Shown here: piece after piece, positions 26,199 to 34,227 of the stretch
How positions within the stretch are numbered: position 1 is the first letter of the stretch
Layout: every line of letters starts with the position of its first letter
DNA from: an uncultured Porphyromonadaceae bacterium
Lineage (GTDB): Bacteria; Bacteroidota; Bacteroidia; Bacteroidales; Muribaculaceae
DNA: 64,000 bases
Direction: 5' to 3'
Assembly: GCA_947175605.1 (NCBI GenBank)
Contig: CAMWNH010000003.1
Coordinates: 1-64,000 of the forward strand
Position numbers and translations under genes: made by a program
The notes under the pieces: model-generated
Told to the model about the DNA's origin: nothing
The model's input: only the letters and a program-made list of their open reading frames with translations
Databases searched by the model: none

Positions 26199-28466
26199 TT
26201 ATTCCACCGTGAAGGACTTGGACTCGCCGCTGGCGCTGTCCTGTGCTATCCACACCCGGAACTCACCCGGCTCGGTCACACGCTCGCTGCGGGCGTTGTG
26301 GAATGCCAGGTCATCGGGCGTGAGTGTGAAGCTCACGGTGCGCTTCTCTCCCGGAGCCAGCTCGATTTTCTCGAAGCCTTTTAGCTCCTTCACCGGGCGG
26401 CAGAGCGATCCCACTACGTCGCGAACATAGAGCTGTGCCACGGTGGCGCCCTTCACGCTGCCCGTGTTTTCAATTTCGCATGTAGCCCTTATGCTGCCGT
26501 CCTTGGCGTCCATCTTGTCCGTCGACAGCACCACAGGGCCATAACTGAAATCCGTGTAGCTGAGACCGTAGCCGAACGGATAGAGCGCGCCGTCGCCGCA
26601 GTCCATGTAGAAGCTCGTGCAGCCCGTCGAGGTCTGCCCCGCTTCCTGAGGCAGCTCGTCCATGAGCACCATGCCCTCGGCCGGACGACCCGTATTCTTG
26701 TGCGAGTAGTAGAGCGGAGCCTGTGCCGAGGCGCGAGGGATGCCGGCAGGAAGATGCCCCGACGGATTCACACTTCCGCTAAGCACATTCGCGATTGCAG
26801 GACCGCCCATCGTTCCCGGGTGGAAGCAGTAGAGAATAGCATCCGAATTGGCCACCACGTCGTTTATCTCCATAGGGCGTCCCGTCATCACTACGGACAC
26901 CACGGGCTTGCCCGTGGCTTTCAGCGCCTTGAGCATTTCCTTCTGGGCGCCGGGGAGCGTCAGGTCCGTGCGGCAGTGTGCCTCGCCGGACAGAACGGCT
27001 TCCTCGCCGCATACGAATACTATCACGTCGGCCGTGCGGGCCTTGACAACTGCCTGCGCAATGCCTGCCTTGTCCGTGTCGCGGCTATAGGTCAGACCGG
27101 GGGCGGCTACGACTTTATCCTTGCCGTACATATCGTTGAATGCATCCAGCACCGTCACGGTGTGCTCCTTCTCCGCATCGAAGCTCCACGTGCCGTTCTG
27201 GTCATGCTTAGCGTCCATCATCGGGCCCGTCAGCGCTACACGCACTCCGGGCTTCAGCGGAAGCACTCCACCCTCGTTTTTCAGCAGGATCGCGCTCTGC
27301 TCGGCCGCATGCTGCGCGGCAGCCAGATTGCCCTCCGTGTAGAATCTGCGGGCATTGGCCGTATCCACATACGGATTCTCGAAAAGCCCCAGACGGAACT
27401 TGAGACGCAGCACATTACGCACCAGATCGTCGAGCGTCTTCTCGCTCACCTTGCCCTGCTCCACAAGATCCTTCATGTGCGAAACGTAGGCGTAGCTCAT
27501 CATGTCCACGTCCACACCGGCCTTGGCGGCTGCCTCAGCCGCGTCCTTCAGGTCGGCCGAATAGCCCTGCGGAACAAGCTGTCCGATGGAATTCCAGTCG
27601 CTGCACATGACGCCGTCCCAGCCCCATTCGTCGCGAAGAATATCGCGCATCAGGTGTGTGTCGGCGTTGGTCGGCATGCCGTTTATATCATTGAATGAGC
27701 ACATGAACGTCGCAGCTCCCGCATCAGCGCATGCGTGGAACGGAGGCAGATACACATCGCGCAGATGAGGTTCCGGGATCCACGTCGTATTGTAGTCCTT
27801 GCCACCCTCGCTGGCTCCATATCCCACGAAGTGCTTCACACAGGCCGCCATCGTATTTGGCTGCGTCATGTCTTCGCCCTGATAGCCCTTGACCATGGCC
27901 ACTCCGAGCGTCGAGGCCAGATAAGGATCCTCACCGAAACTCTCGGCAATGCGACCCCAGCGCGCATCGCGGCTCACGTCCACCATGGGCGAGAATGTCC
28001 ACCGCACACCCACCGACGACGCCTCGTCGGCAGCCACGCGCGCGCCCTCCTCGATTAAAGCCGGATCCCAGCTCGAGGCCTGACCCAGAGGGATAGGGAA
28101 GATGGTCTTGAATCCGTGGATCACGTCGCGTGCCACGATCAGAGGTATGCCCAGACGACTGTTCTCCACAGCCTCACGCTGAAGCTTATTCACCGTGTCA
28201 GGGTCAACTTCATTGAGCAGCGAACCCACAAATCCGTTGCGCACCTCCGCAAGGCGCTGAGGATTAGCGCCCGTGCCGGTCAGCTGATTCAGCTGTCCGA
28301 TTTTCTCCTCTATGGTCATCTGCGAGAGCAGGGCCTCTATGCGGGCTTCAACATTATCCTTGTCATCCCCCCCGGCTACGCTCTTTACGCACGAACTGAT
28401 AGCTCCTCCGGCTACAATTACGCCGAGCAGTCCGAATGCTATGGACGGAAAGAGTTTCTTATTCAT
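26199..28466 (-). CDS. GH3 beta-glucosidase lipoprotein
   Basis: A 755-residue glycoside hydrolase family 3 enzyme of the BglX layout: a TIM-barrel domain, an alpha/beta sandwich domain (about 390-600) and a C-terminal fibronectin-III-like domain (about 660-740). The nucleophile is D290 in GVMCSDW, and KHF (211-213) is the substrate-binding pair. A lipobox ends at C26 (GAISSC), so it is anchored, probably in the periplasm. It would release glucose from the oligosaccharides made by GH16 and GH128. Unlike the other three secreted enzymes here it lacks a type IX-like tail, in keeping with a periplasmic site. Confidence 0.93.
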   Translation of the reverse strand: MNKKLFPSIAFGLLGVIVAGGAISSCVKSVAGGDDKDNVEARIEALLSQMTIEEKIGQLNQLTGTGANPQRLAEVRNGFVGSLLNEVDPDTVNKLQREAVENSRLGIPLIVARDVIHGFKTIFPIPLGQASSWDPALIEEGARVAADEASSVGVRWTFSPMVDVSRDARWGRIAESFGEDPYLASTLGVAMVKGYQGEDMTQPNTMAACVKHFVGYGASEGGKDYNTTWIPEPHLRDVYLPPFHACADAGAATFMCSFNDINGMPTNADTHLMRDILRDEWGWDGVMCSDWNSIGQLVPQGYSADLKDAAEAAAKAGVDVDMMSYAYVSHMKDLVEQGKVSEKTLDDLVRNVLRLKFRLGLFENPYVDTANARRFYTEGNLAAAQHAAEQSAILLKNEGGVLPLKPGVRVALTGPMMDAKHDQNGTWSFDAEKEHTVTVLDAFNDMYGKDKVVAAPGLTYSRDTDKAGIAQAVVKARTADVIVFVCGEEAVLSGEAHCRTDLTLPGAQKEMLKALKATGKPVVSVVMTGRPMEINDVVANSDAILYCFHPGTMGGPAIANVLSGSVNPSGHLPAGIPRASAQAPLYYSHKNTGRPAEGMVLMDELPQEAGQTSTGCTSFYMDCGDGALYPFGYGLSYTDFSYGPVVLSTDKMDAKDGSIRATCEIENTGSVKGATVAQLYVRDVVGSLCRPVKELKGFEKIELAPGEKRTVSFTLTPDDLAFHNARSERVTEPGEFRVWIAQDSASGESKSFTVE

Positions 28467-28506
28467 TAGTCTTGAACTATAGTCTGTAATGATTGGTCTT
28501 TGATGT

Positions 28507-29700
28507 TTAGAATGTCAGTTTCGCAGCAGCCGTACCACCCTGCGAAAGACGAGCCTGCACCACGAATACACCCGAGCCCAGAGCCGATGTATTCACGAAG
28601 CTTTCGCCACGGGCCACCTCGCGTCCGCACAAGTCATACACCTGCATGTCCACAGCTCCCGCGCAGCTCACGCCTCCGTTTTCGTGCTTTATCATGCCGG
28701 ATTCCGAATCCTTGTCGACAAGCACTCCTTCGATGCCGGCCTCGGTGAGAGGATCGCCCGGATCCGTAAAGAACTGGCTTTCATCAGGCGTACCCTTCTG
28801 ATAGATCTTCACGTAGTTGATATACATCGAAGCCCGCTGACCGTTCTCTTCGTTCAGGGCCGTGATCTGATTCGCATCATAGATTCCGGGGAAGTTGCCT
28901 CCCACAGCAAGATTGAAGAGTATGAAGAAATCCTTGTGGAAAAAATTTCCGGCCCAATTGGGGAAATTTTCATTCTCGCCTTCTATATTCTTCTTGAAGT
29001 AAGGCTCCTGATCGGGATACTTGTCAAGATCGCAGTACATGGCTATGGATTTTTCATCCCATATCATCGTGTAGAGATGGAATTCATCGTCCTGCAGGCT
29101 GTAGGCATGATTGTGGTGGGTGGCCGAACTCATCTGAGGCATACTTTTTCCCCAGTGGCAAGCTCCGTTGAAGAATGTTTCCTGCTGATTTTTCCGTATG
29201 CCGTCGGCATGTCCGAACTCCATGATGTCGATTTCGCCGCACTTGGGCCACTTCACGGCATCATAGTCATTACCCATCAGCCAGAATGCCGGCCAGAGTC
29301 CGTTAGCAGTCTTCGGAAGCTTGATCGCAGCTTCAACCTTGCCGTGCTTGAACGCGATCTTGTTTTTCGAATTCACGCGGCCCGATGTGAAGGGCTTGCT
29401 CCAGAACGACTCGCGCTTGGCCGTGAGGATAAGGCAGCCGTTGCCCTTATCGTCCTTGCCTACTATGGCATTGTCCGAATCGTTCACATAGAACTGAAGC
29501 TCGTTATTGCCCCCGCCTCCACCGTTCAGCTCCACATGCCAACGGTCGGGGTTAAGCGCATCGCCATCGAAGAGGTCCTGCCACACGAGCTTGTAGCCGT
29601 TCACTTCGCCCGAACCCGTCTGAGCTTCCTGCGCATTGGCTTCGGGGGCGCAAAACATCAGTGCGCCCAGCAGTCCCGCTATGAATTGCCTTGTTTTCAT
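28507..29700 (-). CDS. GH16 laminarinase-like endo-beta-glucanase (copy A)
   Basis: A 397-residue secreted enzyme. Residues about 30-300 are a GH16 jelly roll: GLWPAFWLMGND, then the catalytic GEIDIMEFGH (nucleophile E156, D158, acid/base E161). The ExDxxE form with an extra residue belongs to the laminarinase side of GH16, which cuts beta-1,3 or mixed beta-1,3/1,4 glucan. Residues about 315-397 hold a linker beginning AGIEGV and a tail with VYDLCGREVARG and SGVFVVQARL, a weak type IX-like sorting domain. It starts three bases after copy B, its close paralogue. Confidence 0.9.
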   Translation of the reverse strand: MKTRQFIAGLLGALMFCAPEANAQEAQTGSGEVNGYKLVWQDLFDGDALNPDRWHVELNGGGGGNNELQFYVNDSDNAIVGKDDKGNGCLILTAKRESFWSKPFTSGRVNSKNKIAFKHGKVEAAIKLPKTANGLWPAFWLMGNDYDAVKWPKCGEIDIMEFGHADGIRKNQQETFFNGACHWGKSMPQMSSATHHNHAYSLQDDEFHLYTMIWDEKSIAMYCDLDKYPDQEPYFKKNIEGENENFPNWAGNFFHKDFFILFNLAVGGNFPGIYDANQITALNEENGQRASMYINYVKIYQKGTPDESQFFTDPGDPLTEAGIEGVLVDKDSESGMIKHENGGVSCAGAVDMQVYDLCGREVARGESFVNTSALGSGVFVVQARLSQGGTAAAKLTF

Positions 29701-29703
29701 TCT

Positions 29704-31341
29704 TTATTTCACGAGCACCTTGCGGACACTCTTTTCTGTCTTTACGATATAGATTCCTGCGCCAAGGCCCTGAAGGTCAGTGCCGCGGCGCACTTCGCGA
29801 CCGAAGATGTCATAAACAGCTCCTTCGCCGCAATCTTCAGCTACATTCGCAGCCTCGACTCCCGTCAGCGAGCCCTTGTGTGCATACAGATTGTCGATGT
29901 AGATGGCATGCTCGTCGCCCGCTGCACGCGATGCAGTAGCGTTCACGAACTTGAACTGGCCAAGCTTCGCGAAATTCACGTTGGGAAACTCCGACAGGGG
30001 CATATCGAACGAACACCATTTGTCAGCCGAAAGCTGCTTCACGGATTTATCGAGATCATAGGTCGGGAAAAGCGAAATGGGATAGATCTCGATTTCCATG
30101 TCGCGCGTCGAATAAAGATCTATGTGCAGATACTTCATATCGGACAGATCGACCAGATCGTCGCTGTGCGAGAACTGCAGGCCCATGTAGTTGAAGTTGG
30201 TCATACGCATGGCCTCGTTGCCCTCAAGGCTCACCTTCTCCGTTTCGGTGGTTTGTCCCCACCAGCCCACGAAAAGATCGGGAACGACCGAAGCGTATGT
30301 ATCTGAATAGAAACTCTTAACAAGGCTTGCATCTGTCGTGGGCTCGGGAGCTGCTGTCATGGTCGTGGGTTTGGGAACGATCGGTTCGGGAGTCGTACCG
30401 CCGATAGGATCGCCTGCATCGGCGAATGTATGGCTCTCGTCTGAACCCCCTTTCTGATACACCTTCACGAAGTCGATATACATCGACTGCTCCTGATTGT
30501 TGCCGCTGTTCAGCGCCGTAACGCCGTTAGCGTTGAAAATCTGAGGAAATTGACCGCCGACAGCAAGATTGAACAGAATAAAGTTCTCCTTGTGGAAATA
30601 GTTGCCGGGATAGTCTGCAACTCCGGGCTGATTGTCCGTTATGCCCATTATGTAATAGGGCTCCTGATTCGGGTATTTATCAAGATCGCAGTACATGGCT
30701 ATACTGTTCTCGTCCCATATGCACGTATAGAGATGGAACTCGCCGTCCTGAAGGCTGTAGTCATGCGTGTGGGCGCGGGCATAGTTCGGTTGAGGCCAAC
30801 CCTGGCCCCAGTGGCATGCGCCGTTGAAGTAGCGGTCCTGTGTGCCGGCGCCGAAAGCATCGCAGTGGCCGAACTCCATGATGTCGATTTCTCCGCAGCG
30901 GGGCCAGCCCACCTCGTCGATATCATTTCCCATCATCCAGAATGCTGGCCAAAGGCCGTTGGCAGTTTTGGGAAGCTTTATGGAGGCCTCAACCTTGCCG
31001 TGCTTGAAGCTGATAAGCTTCTTCGAATTCACACGTCCGGACGTGAAGTTCTTACCCATATAATTTTCGCGCTTGGCCGTGAGGATCAGACAGCCGTTGC
31101 CCTGATCGTCTTTACCAACACGCACATTGCGGTCCGTGTAGTATTGCAGTTCATCGTTGCCGCCGCCGTCGCCGTTAACTTCAATGTTCCAGCGCGAGCG
31201 GTTCAGCTCGGTGCCGTCAAAAAGATCCTGCCACACGAGCTTGTAACCATTGGTTTCGCCTGAACCGGTGGTAGGGGCGCCATAAGACTCGCTCACTGCG
31301 AGAGCGGCTATGGCAAATATGGTGAGTTTAAGTAGTTTCAT
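29704..31341 (-). CDS. GH16 laminarinase-like enzyme with extra domain (copy B)
   Basis: A 545-residue secreted paralogue of copy A. The GH16 domain covers about 25-310 with GEIDIMEFGHCD (E151, D153, E156). A proline- and threonine-rich linker (about 320-345) leads to a second beta-rich domain (about 345-495) absent from copy A, likely carbohydrate binding (YMGLQFSHSDDLVDLSDMKY region). The end, VYDIFGREVRRG ... LGAGIYIVKTEKSVRKVLVK, is a type IX-like sorting tail. It is separated from the preceding gene by 224 bases containing a long hairpin, and no promoter is evident there. Confidence 0.9.
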   Translation of the reverse strand: MKLLKLTIFAIAALAVSESYGAPTTGSGETNGYKLVWQDLFDGTELNRSRWNIEVNGDGGGNDELQYYTDRNVRVGKDDQGNGCLILTAKRENYMGKNFTSGRVNSKKLISFKHGKVEASIKLPKTANGLWPAFWMMGNDIDEVGWPRCGEIDIMEFGHCDAFGAGTQDRYFNGACHWGQGWPQPNYARAHTHDYSLQDGEFHLYTCIWDENSIAMYCDLDKYPNQEPYYIMGITDNQPGVADYPGNYFHKENFILFNLAVGGQFPQIFNANGVTALNSGNNQEQSMYIDFVKVYQKGGSDESHTFADAGDPIGGTTPEPIVPKPTTMTAAPEPTTDASLVKSFYSDTYASVVPDLFVGWWGQTTETEKVSLEGNEAMRMTNFNYMGLQFSHSDDLVDLSDMKYLHIDLYSTRDMEIEIYPISLFPTYDLDKSVKQLSADKWCSFDMPLSEFPNVNFAKLGQFKFVNATASRAAGDEHAIYIDNLYAHKGSLTGVEAANVAEDCGEGAVYDIFGREVRRGTDLQGLGAGIYIVKTEKSVRKVLVK

Positions 31342-31499
31342 TTCAGGAGGAACACAAGCATTGTGTTCAGAGATTATGATGGTTTAATGATTGGAAAAGT
31401 AAGGAGAAAGGATTGGGAGCAAACAAACAAACTTTTTTACCGGCAAAAATTGCACGACTTGGAAATCAGGGCGCTCGCATCGCGAGTGAGGAGTGAAAG

Positions 31500-31538
31500 G
31501 AGGGCGCGACTCGCGGCTATCGCTGCGGCCGCGCCCTC
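31500..31538 (-). terminator. Intra-operon hairpin between the glycan-binding gene and GH16 copy B
   Basis: GAGGGCGCG (31500-31508) pairs with CGCGCCCTC (31530-31538), and an inner CGGC/GCCG pairing extends the stem. It lies in the 224-base gap and is followed on the minus strand only by CTTTC. I read it as a partial terminator or RNA-processing site that lowers enzyme expression relative to the binding proteins. The rest of the gap (31342-31499) is A-rich and shows no gene. Confidence 0.5.
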
Positions 31539-31565
31539 GTTTGTAGGGTTATGGTCTATACGTGA

Positions 31566-32492
31566 TTACTTCACGACAACCTTGGCAACCTTGTTGCCGG
31601 CCTTGGCGATGTAGAGACCTGCGCCGATGCCTTCGAGGCCCATGACGGAGCTGTTGGCACGCTTAACGGTCTTGCCTGCGAGGTCATAGAGAACGATGCT
31701 CGATGCGCCTGCAGCGTTGATGGTGCGGCCCGTGATTACGAGGTCGGTACCTTCTGCTTCTACGCCCTTGATGCCTGCTTCCTTGGTGGTGTAAAGATAG
31801 ATAGCGTCGAAGTCGAAGTTCTGGCCGGATACGCCGCCTGCGAGGAACGAGAAGTAGTTACCCTTATAGTCAGCGACTGCGGGAACGGTGAAGGTGGGGC
31901 AAAGTTTCTTAAGATCGGAGAACTTCACGTCAACTGCCTGCCATTCGTCAGAGGGAGCGGGGCCTACAGGGGGGAAAGTGGTGCCGTTGTCCACGAATGC
32001 ATCACCTACAGAGATCTGTGCGGGCTTGTTGCCGGCATCACCTGCGAAGAGGATGAGGGCGAGCGACTTGACGGGATTCGTCATTGCGCAATAGCCGAGG
32101 TGGAAATAGGTGTCGTCGTCGAGGTCGGAGAAGTCAGTGCCCGGGCCTACAGCGCACATACCGGCGCCGGACCAACCCACAGTACCTACGGTCAGAGCGA
32201 TGTGGCCGTTGGTCTGGAAGTCAGCACCTACAGGGCTGGCGGAAGTTTCGTTGCCTACCAGAGTGTTGTCCCAGATGTAGAGGAAACGGGTTTCGTCGTT
32301 GATCTGCTGATCAATTACGTTTACACCCTTGGCGGTCAGAGCGTCCATGGCTGCTGCATCCAGAGACCATGCGTAAACGGTCTTGACACCCTTTTCAAGT
32401 ACGGGTGCTACACCTGCGTCATCAGTCACGTACTGAGCGTTTGCGCCCATGGCAACGGCGGCCATAGCAGCAAGAAGAGTAAATTTTTTCAT
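31566..32492 (-). CDS. Putative surface glycan-binding protein of the glucan locus
   Basis: A 308-residue secreted protein of no family I recognise. It has a signal peptide (MKKFTLLAAMAAVAMGANA), a beta-rich body (about 20-235) with many aromatic and acidic residues (TRFLYIWDN, DFDAIYLYTT), and a tail with AGIKGVEAEG, VLYDLAGKTVKR and GAGLYIAKAGNKVAKVVVK, a type IX-like sorting domain. Its place straight after susD is where the second surface glycan-binding protein (SusE/F or SGBP-B) sits in such loci, but those are usually lipoproteins and this is not. Function is inferred from position. Confidence 0.65.
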   Translation of the reverse strand: MKKFTLLAAMAAVAMGANAQYVTDDAGVAPVLEKGVKTVYAWSLDAAAMDALTAKGVNVIDQQINDETRFLYIWDNTLVGNETSASPVGADFQTNGHIALTVGTVGWSGAGMCAVGPGTDFSDLDDDTYFHLGYCAMTNPVKSLALILFAGDAGNKPAQISVGDAFVDNGTTFPPVGPAPSDEWQAVDVKFSDLKKLCPTFTVPAVADYKGNYFSFLAGGVSGQNFDFDAIYLYTTKEAGIKGVEAEGTDLVITGRTINAAGASSIVLYDLAGKTVKRANSSVMGLEGIGAGLYIAKAGNKVAKVVVK

Positions 32493-32522
32493 GTGTATGA
32501 AAAGTTTAATGGTTGGTAATTT

Positions 32523-32542
32523 GCCGGGGCCGAAGCCCCGGC
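32523..32542 (-). promoter_or_regulatory. UUCG-capped intercistronic hairpin after susD
   Basis: Minus strand GCCGGGGC, UUCG, GCCCCGGC: a perfect 8-bp G+C stem capped by the very stable cUUCGg tetraloop, 30 bases after the susD stop and 31 before the next ATG. No U-run follows. It is best seen as an mRNA 3'-end stabiliser or attenuator that separates abundant susCD message from downstream genes. Confidence 0.65.
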
Positions 32543-32571
32543 GTTAGTTATTGGTTGTTTTGAGTCTCAGA

Positions 32572-34167
32572 TTAGTACCCGGGGTTCTGTTCCATCGGGT
32601 TCAGGTTGATTTCCTCGGCGGGAATGGGATAGATTTCCGACTGGCCGGGGATGAAGTTGCCCATCTCGGCGCGCACCTCGGCCGTTTCCGTTGCAGGATA
32701 GCCCGTGCTCATGTTGAAGATCTCCGGACCGATGCCCCAGCGAACGATGTCATACCAGCGGTGGCCTTCGCCTGCCAGCTCTACTCGGCGCTCGTGGCGG
32801 ATAGCCTTGCGCAGATCGTCCGTTGTGTCCTTATAGCCGCGATAGCCGGGGAAGGCGGGTAGAACGCTGCCGGAAGCCATGTTGCGAGCGCGGCTGCGGA
32901 CTTCTTCAAGCGCCCACTTGGCGTCCGTAATGCTCTTGCCGCTTTCCAGAGCTGCTTCTGCAAAGAGCAGGAGAGCGTCGGAAGCGCGGAGCTGACGGTT
33001 GTTGAAGGGCGAACGCGTGGCGTGTGCCAGCGAGGGGAATGCTCCGTGTTCCCAGTAGGAGATCTTGCGGTTGTAGTAGGAGTTGCCCAGATAGTCCACT
33101 TCAGCAATACCCACTTCGGCAGCATCGGGAAGACCGATGGTCAGGTCGCGGCGAGGGTCGCCGGCCTCGAATTCGTCAAAGAGGTTCTGTGTCGGGTGTC
33201 CGAAGCCCCAACCTGCGTTGCCGCCCATGCTCGGGAGACGCGGACGCGACAGAATGGTCGAGAATGTGCCGCGGGTGAAACCGAAGCCGTCGCCATAGTC
33301 GCTCGTTGGCTCTTCCATATACTGGATCTCGAACACGCTCTCGGGGCCGTTTTCGCCGGCAAGCGTAAAGTTGTCGCCGAAATCGGAGCAGAGGCTGTAC
33401 TGGCCGCCCTTATACTGCGTGTCCACGAACTTCTTGCCCCACGTGTAAGCGTTGTCGTAGTCCTTCATGAACAGATACACCTTGCAGAGCATGGCCTGTG
33501 CGGCGCCCTTGGTGGCACGGCCGAGGTCTGCTGCTGCATATTCGCTCTTGTTCCAGAGCGACTTTTCTGCCTCGAGAAGGTCGCTGATGATGTGCTCATA
33601 CACGGCCTCGGCAGTTGCGCGGGGCTGAACCCACTTGTCGCTCGAGTCGATCACGAAATCCACCAGAGGAACACCGCCGAACACGCGCACCAGCTGGAAA
33701 TAGTAGTAAGCGCGGAGGAAGTATGCCTCGGCCAGAAGGCAGGCCTTGCGGCTCTCGTTCATCTCGTCATCCGGCTCCATCTTCACAACCTCCTGCAGTG
33801 CAAGATTGCATCGTGCGATGCCCTGATACTTGGCACGGTAGAAGTTAAGAAGAATGGGGTTGTTGGCGTTCACCTTGAAATTGTCGATATCGTACACATC
33901 GCCGCCGTCGGCAAGGTTCTGACCGCCCTTGAGGGCATCGTCGGATGCGATATCCCCGATATACCATTCAGGGAAGTAGCAGCCGTTGAATTCCCATGCC
34001 AACGGAGTGTAGCATGCATTCACGTTCTGGATGGCAACCGCACCGCTGATATAGAAGTCATCGAAGCGGGTCGTGCCGGGAGCGTCCTCGTCAAGCCAGT
34101 CGTTGCAAGAGCTCATGCTCAGGCTCATAGCCACGGCGACAGCACCTATATAAAGTGTCTTTTTCAT
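32572..34167 (-). CDS. SusD/RagB-family glycan-binding lipoprotein
   Basis: A 531-residue outer-membrane lipoprotein. I start it at the ATG at 34167, giving a signal peptide and lipobox ending at C21 (SMSSCNDWLDED), with acidic residues after the cysteine as in surface-exposed lipoproteins. The N-terminal TPR-like helices carry RAYYYFQLVRVFGGVPLV, the SusD hallmark, and the C-terminus has RHERRVELAGEGHRWYDIVRWG and PGQSEIYPIPAEEI. SusD proteins lid the SusC channel and capture oligosaccharide. It follows susC by 60 bases. By enzyme context the ligand is beta-1,3-glucan. Confidence 0.96.
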   Translation of the reverse strand: MKKTLYIGAVAVAMSLSMSSCNDWLDEDAPGTTRFDDFYISGAVAIQNVNACYTPLAWEFNGCYFPEWYIGDIASDDALKGGQNLADGGDVYDIDNFKVNANNPILLNFYRAKYQGIARCNLALQEVVKMEPDDEMNESRKACLLAEAYFLRAYYYFQLVRVFGGVPLVDFVIDSSDKWVQPRATAEAVYEHIISDLLEAEKSLWNKSEYAAADLGRATKGAAQAMLCKVYLFMKDYDNAYTWGKKFVDTQYKGGQYSLCSDFGDNFTLAGENGPESVFEIQYMEEPTSDYGDGFGFTRGTFSTILSRPRLPSMGGNAGWGFGHPTQNLFDEFEAGDPRRDLTIGLPDAAEVGIAEVDYLGNSYYNRKISYWEHGAFPSLAHATRSPFNNRQLRASDALLLFAEAALESGKSITDAKWALEEVRSRARNMASGSVLPAFPGYRGYKDTTDDLRKAIRHERRVELAGEGHRWYDIVRWGIGPEIFNMSTGYPATETAEVRAEMGNFIPGQSEIYPIPAEEINLNPMEQNPGY

Positions 34168-34227
34168 TTGCTTACAGTTGATTTGAAGCTTTGACTTCAC
34201 TTTCTTGTTTGTTACTGAGGAGAAAAA

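Noticed and set aside
28684-30306. Plus-strand ORF of 540 codons
   Set aside because: Antisense shadow across both GH16 genes, whose active sites are unambiguous.
31540-31548. An extra TTGTAGGG near GH16 copy B as a second operator
   Set aside because: A single heptamer is expected by chance several times in 64 kb and there is no promoter next to it.
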